A stretch of DNA of 64,000 bases, taken from positions 744,001-808,000 of the forward strand of contig NZ_QCXS01000002.1 in assembly GCF_003260015.1 (NCBI RefSeq). Direction: 5' to 3'. Position numbers and translations under genes: made by a program. Under the pieces are notes generated by a model. That model did not search any database, had not been told where the DNA came from, and saw nothing but the letters and a program-made list of their open reading frames with translations. Shown piece after piece: positions 46,990-56,267 of the stretch (positions are counted from its first letter, which is position 1; each line of letters starts with the position of its first letter). This DNA comes from Nakamurella deserti. GTDB lineage: Bacteria; Actinomycetota; Actinomycetes; Mycobacteriales; Nakamurellaceae.

Positions 46990-47169
46990 TCAGGTTCCCC
47001 GGGCGGCCGCCGCGGAGGGGCGCCGGTCCAGCCCGCCGAGCGCCGGGACCTCGTCGAGGTCCGCCGGCCCGGCGTCGGCGCGGTACCGGTCGCCGACGGC
47101 CACACCGCGCCCGGCGGCGACGGTGGTCGGCGGCTGCATGCGCAGCAGCGCGCCGTCGTGCCCGGTCAC
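46990..47169 (-). CDS. Small open reading frame of 59 residues, unknown
   Basis: From GTG 47169 to TGA 46992-46990 the frame encodes 59 residues beginning MTGHDGALLRMQPPTTVAAG and containing GDRYRADAGPADLDEVPALG. About 95 percent of its codons end in G or C, well above the surrounding intergenic DNA, and GGTGGGGA lies about 5 bp upstream as a possible ribosome binding site. It has no recognisable family, signal or membrane segment. It is upstream of mrp on the same strand with 182 bp between, and divergent from the stress-protein gene. The coding signal is good, but the frame is short. Confidence 0.4.
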   Translation of the reverse strand: MTGHDGALLRMQPPTTVAAGRGVAVGDRYRADAGPADLDEVPALGGLDRRPSAAAARGT

Positions 47170-47345
47170 GGGGTCCCCACCGGTCCCGGGAGTACGTCGG
47201 TATCAGCGTTCGTTTCGCCACAGACGGGAACCGCCGACCGCGGTCCCTCGTGGGGTAGACGTACGACGTCGATCGGATTCGACAGTCCAGGACCGTCCGT
47301 CCGGATATGGGACCATGAGAGTTGACCTGCGAGAAAGGGTTCGCG

Positions 47346-47858
47346 ATGACTGCACCAGGGACGTTCGGGGGCCAGGCCCGGGCCATGGCCATGCCCACCC
47401 CGCCCACCGGCTTCGCGGTGGCCGCCTACCCGAACTACGCCCAGGCCCAGGCCGCCGTCGAGTACCTCGCCGTCCAGGAGTTCGCCGTCGAGGACGTCAC
47501 CATCGTCGGTTCCGACCTGCAGCTGGTGGAGCGCGTGACCGGCCGGCTGACCCGCGGCAAGGTTGCCGCCGCCGGCGCCGCCTCCGGCGCGTGGTTCGGT
47601 CTGTTCGTCGGTCTGCTGATGGGGTTGTTCTCCACCGTGCAGGGCGGCTCGCTGCTGCTGATCGTGGTGGGCGTGGCCATCGGTGCGCTGTTCGGCGTCG
47701 CGATGGGGCTGCTCGGCTACTCGGTCACCAAGGGCCGCCGGGACTACACCTCGTCGTCGCAGGTGGTGGCGCAGCGCTACGACGTGCTGTGCAATCCGCA
47801 GACCGCCGAGCAGGCCCGCACCCTGCTGGCCAAGATGGAGCTCGGCCAGCGCGGCTGA
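47346..47858 (+). CDS. General stress protein 17M-like membrane protein
   Basis: A 170-residue protein of the YflT/general stress 17M type. A soluble N-terminal part (FAVAAYPNYAQAQAAVEYLA, VEDVTIVGSDLQLVERVTGR) is followed by two membrane segments (ASGAWFGLFVGLLMGLFS and LLLIVVGVAIGALFGVAMGL) and a short C-terminal repeat of the first motif (YDVLCNPQTAEQARTLLA). The function is not known. GAGAAAGGG upstream of ATG 47346 decides the start over an in-frame one at 47322. An equivalent (Rv1234) lies between mrp and corA in M. tuberculosis, as I recall. Confidence 0.8.
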   Translation: MTAPGTFGGQARAMAMPTPPTGFAVAAYPNYAQAQAAVEYLAVQEFAVEDVTIVGSDLQLVERVTGRLTRGKVAAAGAASGAWFGLFVGLLMGLFSTVQGGSLLLIVVGVAIGALFGVAMGLLGYSVTKGRRDYTSSSQVVAQRYDVLCNPQTAEQARTLLAKMELGQRG

Positions 47859-47880
47859 GCCGTCCGGATGCCGCGGCGGC

Positions 47881-48996
47881 CTAGAGCCAGCCGCGTTTGC
47901 GGAGCCCCCGGTACAGCATCAGACAGATCCCGACGATGATGCACAGCGCCATGGGGTAGCCGAAAGTCCAGCCGAGTTCGGGCATGTGCTCGAAGTTCAT
48001 CCCGTAGATGCCGGCCACCGCGGTCGGGACCAGCGCGATGGCCGCCCACGCCGAGATCTTGCGCATGTCGGAGTTCTGCCGCATCGAGATCTCGGCCAGC
48101 GCGGCGTTGACCAGCGTGGTGAGCAGCTCGTCGTAGGTGGCCACCCGCTCCGTCACCTGCGTGAGGTGGTCCTCGACGTCACGGAAATAGGCGCGCACGG
48201 TGGCCGGGATGAACGGGTTCGGGTTCTCCGCCATCCGGTGCAGCGGGGCGGCCAGCGGCGCGGTGGCCCGGCGCAGCTCGAGGATCTCCCGCTTGAACAG
48301 GTAGATCTGCTCGATGCCGACCTGCTCGCCGGGGGAGAACACGGCGGTCTCGATCTCGTCGACGTCGTCCTCGGCGGCCTGCACGACCTCCAGGTACTGG
48401 TCGACCACCCGGTCGGCGATGGCGTGCAGCACGATCGCCGGGCCGCCGGTCAGCCGCTGCGAGTCGGCCTCGAGTTCCGAGCGCAGCCCGGCCAGCCCGG
48501 AGTGCGCGCCGTGCCGGACGGTGACGATGTAGTCCGCGCCGACCCAGACCATGATCTCGCCGGTGGTGATGATCTCGTTGGCCGTGGTGGGAGATTCGTG
48601 CTCGACGAAACGCACCGTCTTGAGCACCACGAACAGCGACTGCTTGTACTGCTCCAGCTTGGCCCGCTGGTGGGCGTGCACCGCGTCCTCGACGGCCAGC
48701 TCGTGCAGGCCGAAGGTCCAGGCGACGGCGGCCATGTCCTCGCTGGACGGCTCCTGGAGACCGACCCAGACGAAACCGCGGCCCGCCTCGCGCACGGCCT
48801 GCAGGGCGACGTACGGGTCGCCACAGCCGGGCACCCGGACCCCGTCGATGTAGGGCGCGCAGTCCACGATGGCGGCGTTGGCGTCCACGGTCGGTGGCGC
48901 CGGTGCCGGTGCGGTCCGGCCGTTCGCCCGGGCTCCAGGGGCGATGACCGCCGGGAGCTTGAGCCGCAGGTGAGGTGGTTCGAAGCCGAGAGCCAT
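47881..48996 (-). CDS. corA: CorA-family magnesium/cobalt transporter
   Basis: A 371-residue transporter. The long cytoplasmic N-terminal domain (FVWVGLQEPSSEDMAAVAWT, ELAVEDAVHAHQRAKLEQY) ends in a long stalk helix; two C-terminal membrane segments follow, with the signature YGMNFEHMPELGWTFGYP in the loop, whose GMN triplet is the ion-selectivity site. The C-terminal tail LYRGLRKRGWL is basic, as usual. ATG 48996 (GTG 49007 is possible). It is convergent with the stress-protein gene, 22 bp apart, and divergent from the PHP gene. Confidence 0.9.
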   Translation of the reverse strand: MALGFEPPHLRLKLPAVIAPGARANGRTAPAPAPPTVDANAAIVDCAPYIDGVRVPGCGDPYVALQAVREAGRGFVWVGLQEPSSEDMAAVAWTFGLHELAVEDAVHAHQRAKLEQYKQSLFVVLKTVRFVEHESPTTANEIITTGEIMVWVGADYIVTVRHGAHSGLAGLRSELEADSQRLTGGPAIVLHAIADRVVDQYLEVVQAAEDDVDEIETAVFSPGEQVGIEQIYLFKREILELRRATAPLAAPLHRMAENPNPFIPATVRAYFRDVEDHLTQVTERVATYDELLTTLVNAALAEISMRQNSDMRKISAWAAIALVPTAVAGIYGMNFEHMPELGWTFGYPMALCIIVGICLMLYRGLRKRGWL

Positions 48997-49113
48997 CGCA
49001 GACCTCACTTCCGGGTCGACAGGGCGGGCAGGACGAGGCACAGCCGGGCGCCGGGAGCGCCCGGGACACCGGAAGGCACGGTACCCGCTGGAGACTGCGG
49101 CAGGATGTGAACA

Positions 49114-49986
49114 ATGCGCATCGACCTGCACACCCACTCCAACGCGTCGGACGGCACGGACACACCGGCCGAACTGGTGGCGATCGCGGCGCAGGCCGGT
49201 CTGGACGTCGTCGCGCTGACCGATCACGACACCACCGGGGGCTGGGCCGCCGCCGAGGCCGCACTCCCGCCCGGGATGACGCTGATCCGGGGGGCCGAGT
49301 TCTCCACAGGTCTGCTGATGCCCGGCGGTCACCGGGTCAGCGTGCACCTGCTCGCCTACCTGTTCGACCCGCTCGACGCGGCCGTGGTCGCCGAGCACCG
49401 GCGGCTGTTCGACGAGCGGCTGCAGCGGGGTCTGCGCATCGTCGACCTGATGGTCGCCGACGGCATCCCGATCAGCCGCGAGCAGGTGCTGGCCATCTCC
49501 GCCGGAGCGCCCGTGGGCCGGCCCCACATCGGCCGTGCGCTGGTCGCCTCCGGTGTCGTGACCAGCGTCAACGAGGCGTTCGAGCGCTACCTCGCCGGGA
49601 ACAGCGGTTACTACGTGCCCAAGGTCGACACCGACCTGAACGTCGCGGTCCGGATGATCGCCGCGGCCGGCGGGGTCAGCGTGATGGCGCACAGCCGCTC
49701 CCGGTCGGCCGCGCGGTTCCTGACCCCGGAACGCATCGCGGAGCTGGCGGCGCTCGGTCTGGACGGCATCGAGGTCGACCACCCCGACCATGCCGCGGCC
49801 GACCGGGTGGAGCTGGCGGGGTTGGCCCGCGAGCTGGACCTCATCACCACCGGCTCGTCGGACTACCACGGCACGAACAAGACCATCCGGATCGGCGCGG
49901 AGCACACCGCCCCCGACCAGCTCGCCCGGATCGTGGACCGGGCGACCGGGATCCCGGTGATCGGACCCGCCGGGGCGCGTGCGTGA
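49114..49986 (+). CDS. PHP-domain phosphoesterase (TrpH/RNase AM-like)
   Basis: A 290-residue protein with the metal-binding motifs of the PHP superfamily: DLHTHSNASDGTDTP, ALTDHDTTGG, RGAEFST, VMAHSRS and GSSDYHG. The layout with an inserted helical domain (residues 100-190) matches the YciV/TrpH group, which hydrolyses 3',5'-nucleoside bisphosphates and shortens RNA from the 5' end. ATG 49114. Its stop overlaps the start of the small membrane protein gene (GTGA). Confidence 0.85.
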   Translation: MRIDLHTHSNASDGTDTPAELVAIAAQAGLDVVALTDHDTTGGWAAAEAALPPGMTLIRGAEFSTGLLMPGGHRVSVHLLAYLFDPLDAAVVAEHRRLFDERLQRGLRIVDLMVADGIPISREQVLAISAGAPVGRPHIGRALVASGVVTSVNEAFERYLAGNSGYYVPKVDTDLNVAVRMIAAAGGVSVMAHSRSRSAARFLTPERIAELAALGLDGIEVDHPDHAAADRVELAGLARELDLITTGSSDYHGTNKTIRIGAEHTAPDQLARIVDRATGIPVIGPAGARA

Positions 49987-50321
49987 CCGACACGACCCCG
50001 CTGAGCGTGCCGGCGGTCCGTCGACCGTCACGGGCGGGGCGGTTCGTGGTGGCGACCGGCGATCTGCTCGCGGCGGGGATGCTCGTGCTCGGGCTGGGCC
50101 TGGCCCTGGCGATGATCGTGCTGCCCGCGCCCGGCAGCGGACCCCACGAAGGCACCGGAGGTCCCGGATGGGGCCCGGTCGCGGCGCACCTGGCGGTGGG
50201 AGTGCTGGCGGAGGCTGGTGGTCAGCTGGCCCGGCGTCGCGGCCGACCGGTGCGGATCGCGGTCGCGGTGGTGACGGTCGTGGCGGCGTCGGTCGTGCTC
50301 GCCCGGTGCTGGTGGCGCTGA
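49983..50321 (+). CDS. Small membrane protein, unknown
   Basis: A 112-residue protein starting at a GTG overlapping the PHP stop. Three hydrophobic segments are visible: FVVATGDLLAAGMLVLGLGL with LALAMIVLPAP, GPVAAHLAVGVLAEAG and IAVAVVTVVAASVVLA. The family is not recognised. It is coupled in translation to the PHP gene. Its stop is 1 bp from the convergent propeller-protein gene, so no terminator fits between them. Confidence 0.6.
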   Translation: MTDTTPLSVPAVRRPSRAGRFVVATGDLLAAGMLVLGLGLALAMIVLPAPGSGPHEGTGGPGWGPVAAHLAVGVLAEAGGQLARRRGRPVRIAVAVVTVVAASVVLARCWWR

Positions 50322-50322
50322 C

Positions 50323-51786
50323 TCAGTTGCCGGCGGCCGCGGCCGTCGATCCGGCGGTGTCGGTTCCCGCGGTGCCGGTGGGTCGGGAATCGGCCGGCGT
50401 GGTCGCGGTGGCGGTGGTGCCGGACGGGAACGACAGCGTGGCGGGCGGCCGGGCGGAACTGGTCACCAGCGGCGGGTCGGTGGCCGGCGCGGCGGGATCA
50501 CGCAACCCCACCACGGTCGTGCCGCGGGACTCCACGACGGTGTTGCCGACGGTGCGGACGTCGATCCGGCCGGCGTATCCGGTTCGGTCGACCGGGATCG
50601 TGGTCGTGGTCCGCCCGTCCTGCGCGGAGACCACCGCGAGTCCCTCGTCCTCCGGCACCAGCAGCTGGTCGCCGATCAGCGCGGGGGTGCCGCGGACGTC
50701 GGCCATCGTCCAGCTCACCGCCAGGTCGTCGCTGTCCACGGCGATCAACGTCGACCCGACCCAGGCGTAGCGGGCGTCGGCGGTGACGGTGACCGGGGTG
50801 ACCCGGCTCTGGTCGCGGGAGGCGACGATGTCGTCGGCGGTGACCGGCACCGGGGTGCGCGAGACCTCGACCCCGGCCGCGTCGTACACGACGACCGCGG
50901 GCTCCGGGCCGCCGACCAGGACGGCGACCTTCTCCGACGTCACCGACAGGACGCGGGCGTCGGTGGTCTGCAGGTCGACGGTGGCCCGTGGGTCGTGGTT
51001 GAGGTTGTCCCAGCTCTTGGACTTGCCGTCGGCGGTCGCGCCGGGATCGACGTAGTTGATCACCAGTCGGGCGTTGGGGCCGGCGTCGCTGTCCGGGCAG
51101 TGCTCGATGGTGGCGAACTGCTGGGTGGTGATCGCCAGGTCGTCGAAACGGCATCCGAGGTGCCTCGTGGAGGGCTTCGTCGGCTCGGGCTGGTCGCCGT
51201 ACTGGATGGTGCGGACGAGGTCGTAGCGCCACAACTCGACGAGGTCGTCGCTGACCATGCCGCCGTAGGGCCCGCCGAAGACCAGGGTGGAGTCCTCGGC
51301 GGTGAACCCGGTCCGCTGGTCGGTCCGCTCGCCGGTGATCGGGTTGAGCAGGGTGATCTCGGAGCAGGTGTCGCCCTTGGAGTACGCCGTCAGGATGCCG
51401 CGGACGGCGCCGGACGCGGTCAGCGTGTCGGCGCGGATGTCGCCGCTGCCCATCGCGCACAGTGCGAGGTTGCTGCGGTCGTACGTCCAGCGCACGTCGC
51501 CGGTGACGGCGTCGTGACCGGTGACGGTGTGCCCGGTCGCGGTGGCGACGGTTCCGTAGGGCGAGGCCACCCCCGGGAACCCCGGGTCGGTGGGCAGCGT
51601 CCACACCTCGTCCAGTGCCGCCGGTGCGTCCGTCATCGGGGCCGGCGCGACCGCCTCCGGTCCGGTGGTGAGCGTCGTCGCGCGCGCGTCGCTCTTCAGG
51701 TACACGGCGACCGCGATCAGCACCACCAGGACCGTCAGCGCGACGGCGACCGCGACGTCGAGACGACGCCGCCGCGACAGCGGCAT
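50323..51786 (-). CDS. Membrane-anchored PQQ-like beta-propeller protein (Rv3212 type)
   Basis: A 487-residue protein. Residues 8-28 (LDVAVAVALTVLVVLIAVAV) form a signal anchor; the rest lies outside and contains propeller-type repeats with W and D positions such as ALDEVWTLPTDPGF, HDAVTGDVRWTYDRS, ITGERTDQ and VSAQDGRTTTTIPVD. The C-terminus is Thr/Ala-rich and disordered. I recall the same arrangement next to the DEAD-box helicase gene in M. tuberculosis (rhlE-Rv3212). The start follows the rhlE stop by 10 bp (GTG 51789 is also possible). Role unknown; no quinoprotein catalytic residues can be named. Confidence 0.7.
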   Translation of the reverse strand: MPLSRRRRLDVAVAVALTVLVVLIAVAVYLKSDARATTLTTGPEAVAPAPMTDAPAALDEVWTLPTDPGFPGVASPYGTVATATGHTVTGHDAVTGDVRWTYDRSNLALCAMGSGDIRADTLTASGAVRGILTAYSKGDTCSEITLLNPITGERTDQRTGFTAEDSTLVFGGPYGGMVSDDLVELWRYDLVRTIQYGDQPEPTKPSTRHLGCRFDDLAITTQQFATIEHCPDSDAGPNARLVINYVDPGATADGKSKSWDNLNHDPRATVDLQTTDARVLSVTSEKVAVLVGGPEPAVVVYDAAGVEVSRTPVPVTADDIVASRDQSRVTPVTVTADARYAWVGSTLIAVDSDDLAVSWTMADVRGTPALIGDQLLVPEDEGLAVVSAQDGRTTTTIPVDRTGYAGRIDVRTVGNTVVESRGTTVVGLRDPAAPATDPPLVTSSARPPATLSFPSGTTATATTPADSRPTGTAGTDTAGSTAAAAGN

Positions 51787-51796
51787 CACGGACAGG

Positions 51797-53434
51797 TCAC
51801 TCCGCGGCGGGTGCGGAGGTGCTGGACGAGTCCTGGCCGCTGCGGGTGCGGCGACGGGACCGGTTGCGGCGGGGCCGCGGGACCTCGTCGACCGCCGGGG
51901 CGGCGGGTGCGGACGCGGGTGCGCTGCCCTCGGTGCCGCCGGAGCCGTTCCCGGACGTCCGCGAACCGCGGCTGCGGCCACGGCTGTCGTCGCGACCGGC
52001 ATCGCGGCCGGCGGGCTTGCGCGGACCCCGGCCGGTCTCACCGAGATCCTCGATCACCTCGGCGTCCAGCCCGGGCAGCGTCTGCTGTGACTTGCGCAGC
52101 CGGCCGGTGGTGCCCTCCGGGATCTCCAGGTCGGCGAACAGGTGCTGGGAGTTGGAGTACGTCTCCACCGGCTCGGCCAGCTCCAGGCCCAGCGCGTCGT
52201 TGATCATCTTCCACTTGGGCATGTCGTCCCAGTCGACCAGCGTCAACGCGATGCCGGTACGGCCGGCGCGGCCGGTACGGCCGATCCGGTGGACGTAGGT
52301 CTTCTCGTCGTCCGGACTCTGGTAGTTGATGACGTGGGTGACGCCCTCGACGTCGATACCGCGGGCGGCCACGTCCGTGGCCACCAGGATGTCGACCTTG
52401 CCCGAGCGGAACGCGCGCAGCGCCTGCTCGCGGGCGCCCTGCCCGAGATCGCCGTGGACGGCGGCGGCGGCGAAGCCACGCTCGACCAGTTCGTCGGAGA
52501 CCTTCTGTGCCGACCGCTTGGTGCGGGTGAAGATCATCGTCAGACCGCGGTCCTTGGCCTGCAGGACCTTCGAGATCAGCTCGACCTTGTCCATGGCGTG
52601 GGCCCGGTAGGCGAACTGCGTGGTGGTCAGGTGGGTGGCGCCCTCGGCGGGGGCCTCGGCGCGGATGTGCGTCGGCTGCGTCATGAAGCTGCGGGCCAGC
52701 GTGATGATCGGGCCGGGCATCGTCGCCGAGAACAGCATCGTCTGCTTGGTGGCCGGGACCATGCCGAGCACCTTCTCGATGTCGGGCAGGAAGCCCAGGT
52801 CGAGCATCTCGTCGGCCTCGTCGAGGACGAGGACGTGGACGGCGCCGAGGATCAGACTGCCGCTCTTGGCCAGGTCAAGCAGTCGGCCGGGGGTGCCGAC
52901 GACGACGTCCACGCCGGCCTGCAGCGCGTTAACCTGCGGTTCGTAGGCGCGACCGCCGTAGACGGCGAGCACCTTGAGGCCGGTGTCCTTGGCCGCGGTG
53001 GTGAGGTCGCGCGTGACCTGCACGCACAGCTCGCGGGTGGGCACGATGATCAGGCCGCGGGGCGCCCGCTCACCGGTCTGCGCGCCCGGTTCGGCGGCGA
53101 GACGGTGCAGCAACGGCACACCGAAGCCGAGCGTCTTGCCCATGCCGGTGCGGGCCTGACCGATGAGGTCGTGGCCCTGCAGCGCGATCGGCAGCGTCAG
53201 CTCCTGGATCGCGAACGTCCGCTCGATGCCGGTGGCGACCAGCGCGCTCACGATGCGCGGGTCCACCCCCAGCTCGGCGAACGTGGGCGCGTCCGGCTTG
53301 ACCGGAGCGAGCTCGATGGGCGGCGGTTCGATCGCGGCCTCGGCGTCGGCGTCCAGCGGCACGGCGGTGTGGTCGAGTTCGACTGCGGAAGGAGCAGCGT
53401 CCTCAGTGGGTTGAGTGGTGTTTTCGGTGGTCAT
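51797..53434 (-). CDS. rhlE: DEAD-box ATP-dependent RNA helicase
   Basis: A 545-residue helicase with all core motifs: Q motif [12 protein letters not shown], motif I ARTGMGKT, Ia PTRELC, Ib [45 protein letters not shown] and [13 protein letters not shown]-terminal 45 residues are acidic and C-terminal 110 residues are a basic, disordered Arg/Gly/Ser-rich tail that probably holds RNA. Likely roles are ribosome assembly or RNA decay. ATG 53434. It is divergent from the ferritin-like gene, as Rv3210c and rhlE are in M. tuberculosis. Confidence 0.9.
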   Translation of the reverse strand: MTTENTTQPTEDAAPSAVELDHTAVPLDADAEAAIEPPPIELAPVKPDAPTFAELGVDPRIVSALVATGIERTFAIQELTLPIALQGHDLIGQARTGMGKTLGFGVPLLHRLAAEPGAQTGERAPRGLIIVPTRELCVQVTRDLTTAAKDTGLKVLAVYGGRAYEPQVNALQAGVDVVVGTPGRLLDLAKSGSLILGAVHVLVLDEADEMLDLGFLPDIEKVLGMVPATKQTMLFSATMPGPIITLARSFMTQPTHIRAEAPAEGATHLTTTQFAYRAHAMDKVELISKVLQAKDRGLTMIFTRTKRSAQKVSDELVERGFAAAAVHGDLGQGAREQALRAFRSGKVDILVATDVAARGIDVEGVTHVINYQSPDDEKTYVHRIGRTGRAGRTGIALTLVDWDDMPKWKMINDALGLELAEPVETYSNSQHLFADLEIPEGTTGRLRKSQQTLPGLDAEVIEDLGETGRGPRKPAGRDAGRDDSRGRSRGSRTSGNGSGGTEGSAPASAPAAPAVDEVPRPRRNRSRRRTRSGQDSSSTSAPAAE

Positions 53435-53468
53435 CGGTTGTCCATGCTACGGGGCATACGATGTCCCG

Positions 53469-54161
53469 GTGACGGAGACAGCCCCGACGGCGCCCCTGGA
53501 GACGTCCGAGCGCGGCTTCGAGCCGGATCCGCAGTCGGTCACAGACCTGCTCGGTGTGCTCGCGTACGGCGAGCTGTCGGCGTTCGACCGGATGTCGATG
53601 GACGCCCGGATGGCGCCTTCGATGTCCGGGCGTGTCGCGTTGTCGCAGATGGCGGCGGCCGAGATGGGCCATTTCCGGGCCCTGTCGCAGCACCTGGCGC
53701 GGCGCGGCACCGACGTCGAGATCGCCATGTCGCCGTTCGTCAAGGCGCTCGAGGCCTTCCACGACTCCACTCCGCCGCACTCGTGGCTGGAGTCACTGGT
53801 CAAGGCGCACGTCGGCGACGGACTGGCCGCCGACTTCTACCGCGAGATCGCCGAATGGCTCGATCCCGAGACCCGCGACCTCGTCTTCGAGGTGTTGGGG
53901 GACACCGGGCACTCCGCGTTCGCCGTCCGTGAGGTGCGCCGGGCGTGCGAGGCGGATCCACGGCTGACCGGGCCGCTCGCGCTCTGGGGCCGTCGGCTGC
54001 TCGGCGAGGCGCTGACCCAGGCCCAGTACGTGGTGGCGGAGCGGGACGCGCTGGCGTCGTTGATCGTCACCGGGTCGGGGGATCTGGCGGGTATCGCCGC
54101 CCTGTTCCGCCGGCTGCAGCTCGGGCACACGGGGCGGATGAAGTCGCTCGGCCTGGCCTGA
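53469..54161 (+). CDS. Ferritin-like-fold protein (Rv3210c / MiaE-like family)
   Basis: A 230-residue helical protein. [17 protein letters not shown] and [17 protein letters not shown] give Glu and Glu-x2-His positions as in diiron ferritin-like proteins; a second set lies in [18 protein letters not shown] and [15 protein letters not shown]. The family occurs in actinobacteria as tRNA hydroxylase-like proteins, but its reaction is unproven. GTG 53469 is chosen because the upstream in-frame part lies in the rhlE promoter gap. Divergent from rhlE, 34 bp apart. Confidence 0.75.
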   Translation: MTETAPTAPLETSERGFEPDPQSVTDLLGVLAYGELSAFDRMSMDARMAPSMSGRVALSQMAAAEMGHFRALSQHLARRGTDVEIAMSPFVKALEAFHDSTPPHSWLESLVKAHVGDGLAADFYREIAEWLDPETRDLVFEVLGDTGHSAFAVREVRRACEADPRLTGPLALWGRRLLGEALTQAQYVVAERDALASLIVTGSGDLAGIAALFRRLQLGHTGRMKSLGLA

Positions 54162-54219
54162 GGCCGGGCCCGGCTCGTCCGTCGGACGCCCTCCTGCCCG
54201 GACGGCGACCGCCGCGGCA

Positions 54220-55500
54220 TCAGGGCGCGAGGAACGCCGCCAATAGATCGACGTAGTACGCCTGGTCGGCCACCCCCGCCAGCTCCCGCGCCGAGTGCAT
54301 CGACAGCGTCGGCGTCCCCACGTCGACGGTGGTCGCACCGGTGGACGCGGAGATCATCGGGCCCACGGTCGACCCACAGGGCAGGTCGGTACGGGTGACG
54401 AAGCGCTGCAGCGGCACGCCGGCGCGTTCGGCGGCGAGCTCGACATGGGAGGCCCCGACGGAGTCGGTGGCGTACCGGAGCTGGCTGTTGATCTTGAGCA
54501 CGGGGCCGCCGTTCATCGCGACGGTGTGCTGCGGTTCGTGCTTCTCGGCGTAGTTGGGATGTGTGGCGTGCGCGGCGTCGCCGGACAGGATCACCGTCCC
54601 GGCCAACGCCCGCAGCAGGTCCTCGCGGCCTCCGCCGGCGGCGAGCACGAGGCGCTCCAGCGTCGCCGTGAGCAGCGCCGAGCCGGCCCCGCGCTCCGAC
54701 ACGCTGCCGACCTCCTCGTGGTCGAACAGCACGACGACCTGCACCAGCGGCGACGTGGGCGCGCCCGCTCCGATCAGCGCCCGGGTCGCCGCCGAGGCGG
54801 TCGTCTGGTTGTCCAGCCGGGCCGCGGCCAGCGTCGCACGGTCGCCGCCGGTACGCCGCGCCGGCGTCAGGTCGTGCGTCATCAGGTCCCAGGCGAGGAC
54901 GTCATGGGAATCGATGTCCAGCCGGCCCGCCAGGTGGCCGATGATGTCGCCGGGCGTATTGCCGATGGCCCAGTGCGGGGCCAGGTGCTGCTGCGGGTTG
55001 AGCACCAGCCCTTCGGCGTTCACCCCCCGGTTGAGGTGGATGGCCAGGTTGGAGACCCGCAGCAATGGCTCGTCGATCCGTACCAGCCGGGTCCGGACGC
55101 CGTCCGCCGACCGCAGCGACAGTCGTCCCGAGAGCCCCAGATCCCGGTCCAGCCACGTCGACAGCAGCGGCCCGCCGTAGACCTCGACGCCGACCAGCTG
55201 CCAGCCGGCGCGGCTCAGATCGGGCTGCGGCTTCAGTCGGAGGTTGGGCGAGTCGGTGTGCGCCGCCACCACCCGGAACGGCGTCGCGGGACCGGACGCG
55301 TGGGTGGTGTCCCACGCCACCAGGGAGCCGCCGCGGACCAGGTAGCCGCGTCCTCCGACGAAGGCATCCGTCTCCGACACCCGCGACCAACCGGCCGCGT
55401 CCAGCAGCGCCGCCGCGGTCTCGCAGGCGTGGAACGGTGTGGGGGAGGCGTCGACGAACGACGCCAGATCCGCTGCCGCCTGATCGGGGGAGGTGCTCAT
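54220..55500 (-). CDS. apeB: M18-family aminopeptidase
   Basis: A 426-residue metallopeptidase. The N-terminal FVDASPTPFHACETAAALLD is typical of M18 enzymes (aspartyl aminopeptidase type). Metal ligands are in VVAAHTDSPNLRLKPQP, AARLDNQTTASAA, VLFDHEEVGS and the C-terminal TLSMHSARELAG. The enzyme is expected to be a cytosolic multimer that removes N-terminal residues. ATG 55500 overlaps the stop of the MOSC gene (ATGA), so they share a transcript. The preferred substrate residue cannot be told from sequence. Confidence 0.9.
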   Translation of the reverse strand: MSTSPDQAAADLASFVDASPTPFHACETAAALLDAAGWSRVSETDAFVGGRGYLVRGGSLVAWDTTHASGPATPFRVVAAHTDSPNLRLKPQPDLSRAGWQLVGVEVYGGPLLSTWLDRDLGLSGRLSLRSADGVRTRLVRIDEPLLRVSNLAIHLNRGVNAEGLVLNPQQHLAPHWAIGNTPGDIIGHLAGRLDIDSHDVLAWDLMTHDLTPARRTGGDRATLAAARLDNQTTASAATRALIGAGAPTSPLVQVVVLFDHEEVGSVSERGAGSALLTATLERLVLAAGGGREDLLRALAGTVILSGDAAHATHPNYAEKHEPQHTVAMNGGPVLKINSQLRYATDSVGASHVELAAERAGVPLQRFVTRTDLPCGSTVGPMISASTGATTVDVGTPTLSMHSARELAGVADQAYYVDLLAAFLAP

Positions 55501-56159
55501 CGGGCCATCGCCTTCGCTCGCTTGGCTGCCGTCCGGCGCAGCTCGTCCGGCAGATCCGGTACGTCCACCATCAGGTCGAGCAGTTCCGGTTCCACGGTGA
55601 TGGCCCGGAACGCCGTCCAGTTGCTGATCTGATGGTGCGGCCGCTCCACAACCACGATGCTGTCGCCGGCGGTCACCGGGCCGCCGCGCAGCACCCGCAG
55701 GTACGTGCCGGACACGCCGCGCTCGGTGAACCGCTTGACCCAGCGCTTCTCGCCGAGCGCCGCCTGGAAACTGCGGCAGGGGATCCGCGGCACCGTGACC
55801 TGCAACAGCAGGGACCCGCCGACGAGCCACTGCTCACCGACCAGGGCGCTGGTGATGTTGATCCCCGACGTCGTCAGGTTCTCGCCGAAGCACCCGTCGG
55901 GGAGGTCCCGGCCCAGCTCGGCCTGCCACCAGTCGAGGTCCTCGCGGGCGTAGGCGTACACCGCCTGGTCGTCGCCACCGTGGTACCGCAGGTCGCACAC
56001 GGTGTCGCCGGCCAACCCGCCGCCGGCGAGACCCTTCGGCCCCGGTGCGAACACGTCGACCGCACCGCGCACCGGACGTTTGTCCATCCCGCTGAGCCGC
56101 GTACGGCCCGGGAGCTGCAGCGGCGAGGACGCCAGGTTCACCGACCGGACCGCAGACAT
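55497..56159 (-). CDS. MOSC-domain protein (YiiM-like)
   Basis: A 220-residue MOSC protein. Segments GGLAGDTVCDLRYHGGDDQA, FGENLTTSGINI, VPRIPCRSFQAALGEKRWVK and GTYLRVLRGGPVTAGDSI match the YiiM group. MOSC proteins bind molybdenum cofactor and transfer its sulfur or reduce N-hydroxylated bases; the Cys in RIPCRSF is the conserved one. A C-terminal helical extension follows the domain. ATG 56159. It is divergent from rlmN, with 108 bp between. Confidence 0.85.
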   Translation of the reverse strand: MSAVRSVNLASSPLQLPGRTRLSGMDKRPVRGAVDVFAPGPKGLAGGGLAGDTVCDLRYHGGDDQAVYAYAREDLDWWQAELGRDLPDGCFGENLTTSGINITSALVGEQWLVGGSLLLQVTVPRIPCRSFQAALGEKRWVKRFTERGVSGTYLRVLRGGPVTAGDSIVVVERPHHQISNWTAFRAITVEPELLDLMVDVPDLPDELRRTAAKRAKAMAR

Positions 56160-56267
56160 GCGGCCCACCCTAACGGTGGCCCTGCGTGATGCCGCATGCG
56201 CCTGCGGTCGCCGTCGCGCGGTCGTCCGGGGCGCGCCGACCTCGGTCGATGAGACAATGGGGAGGTC

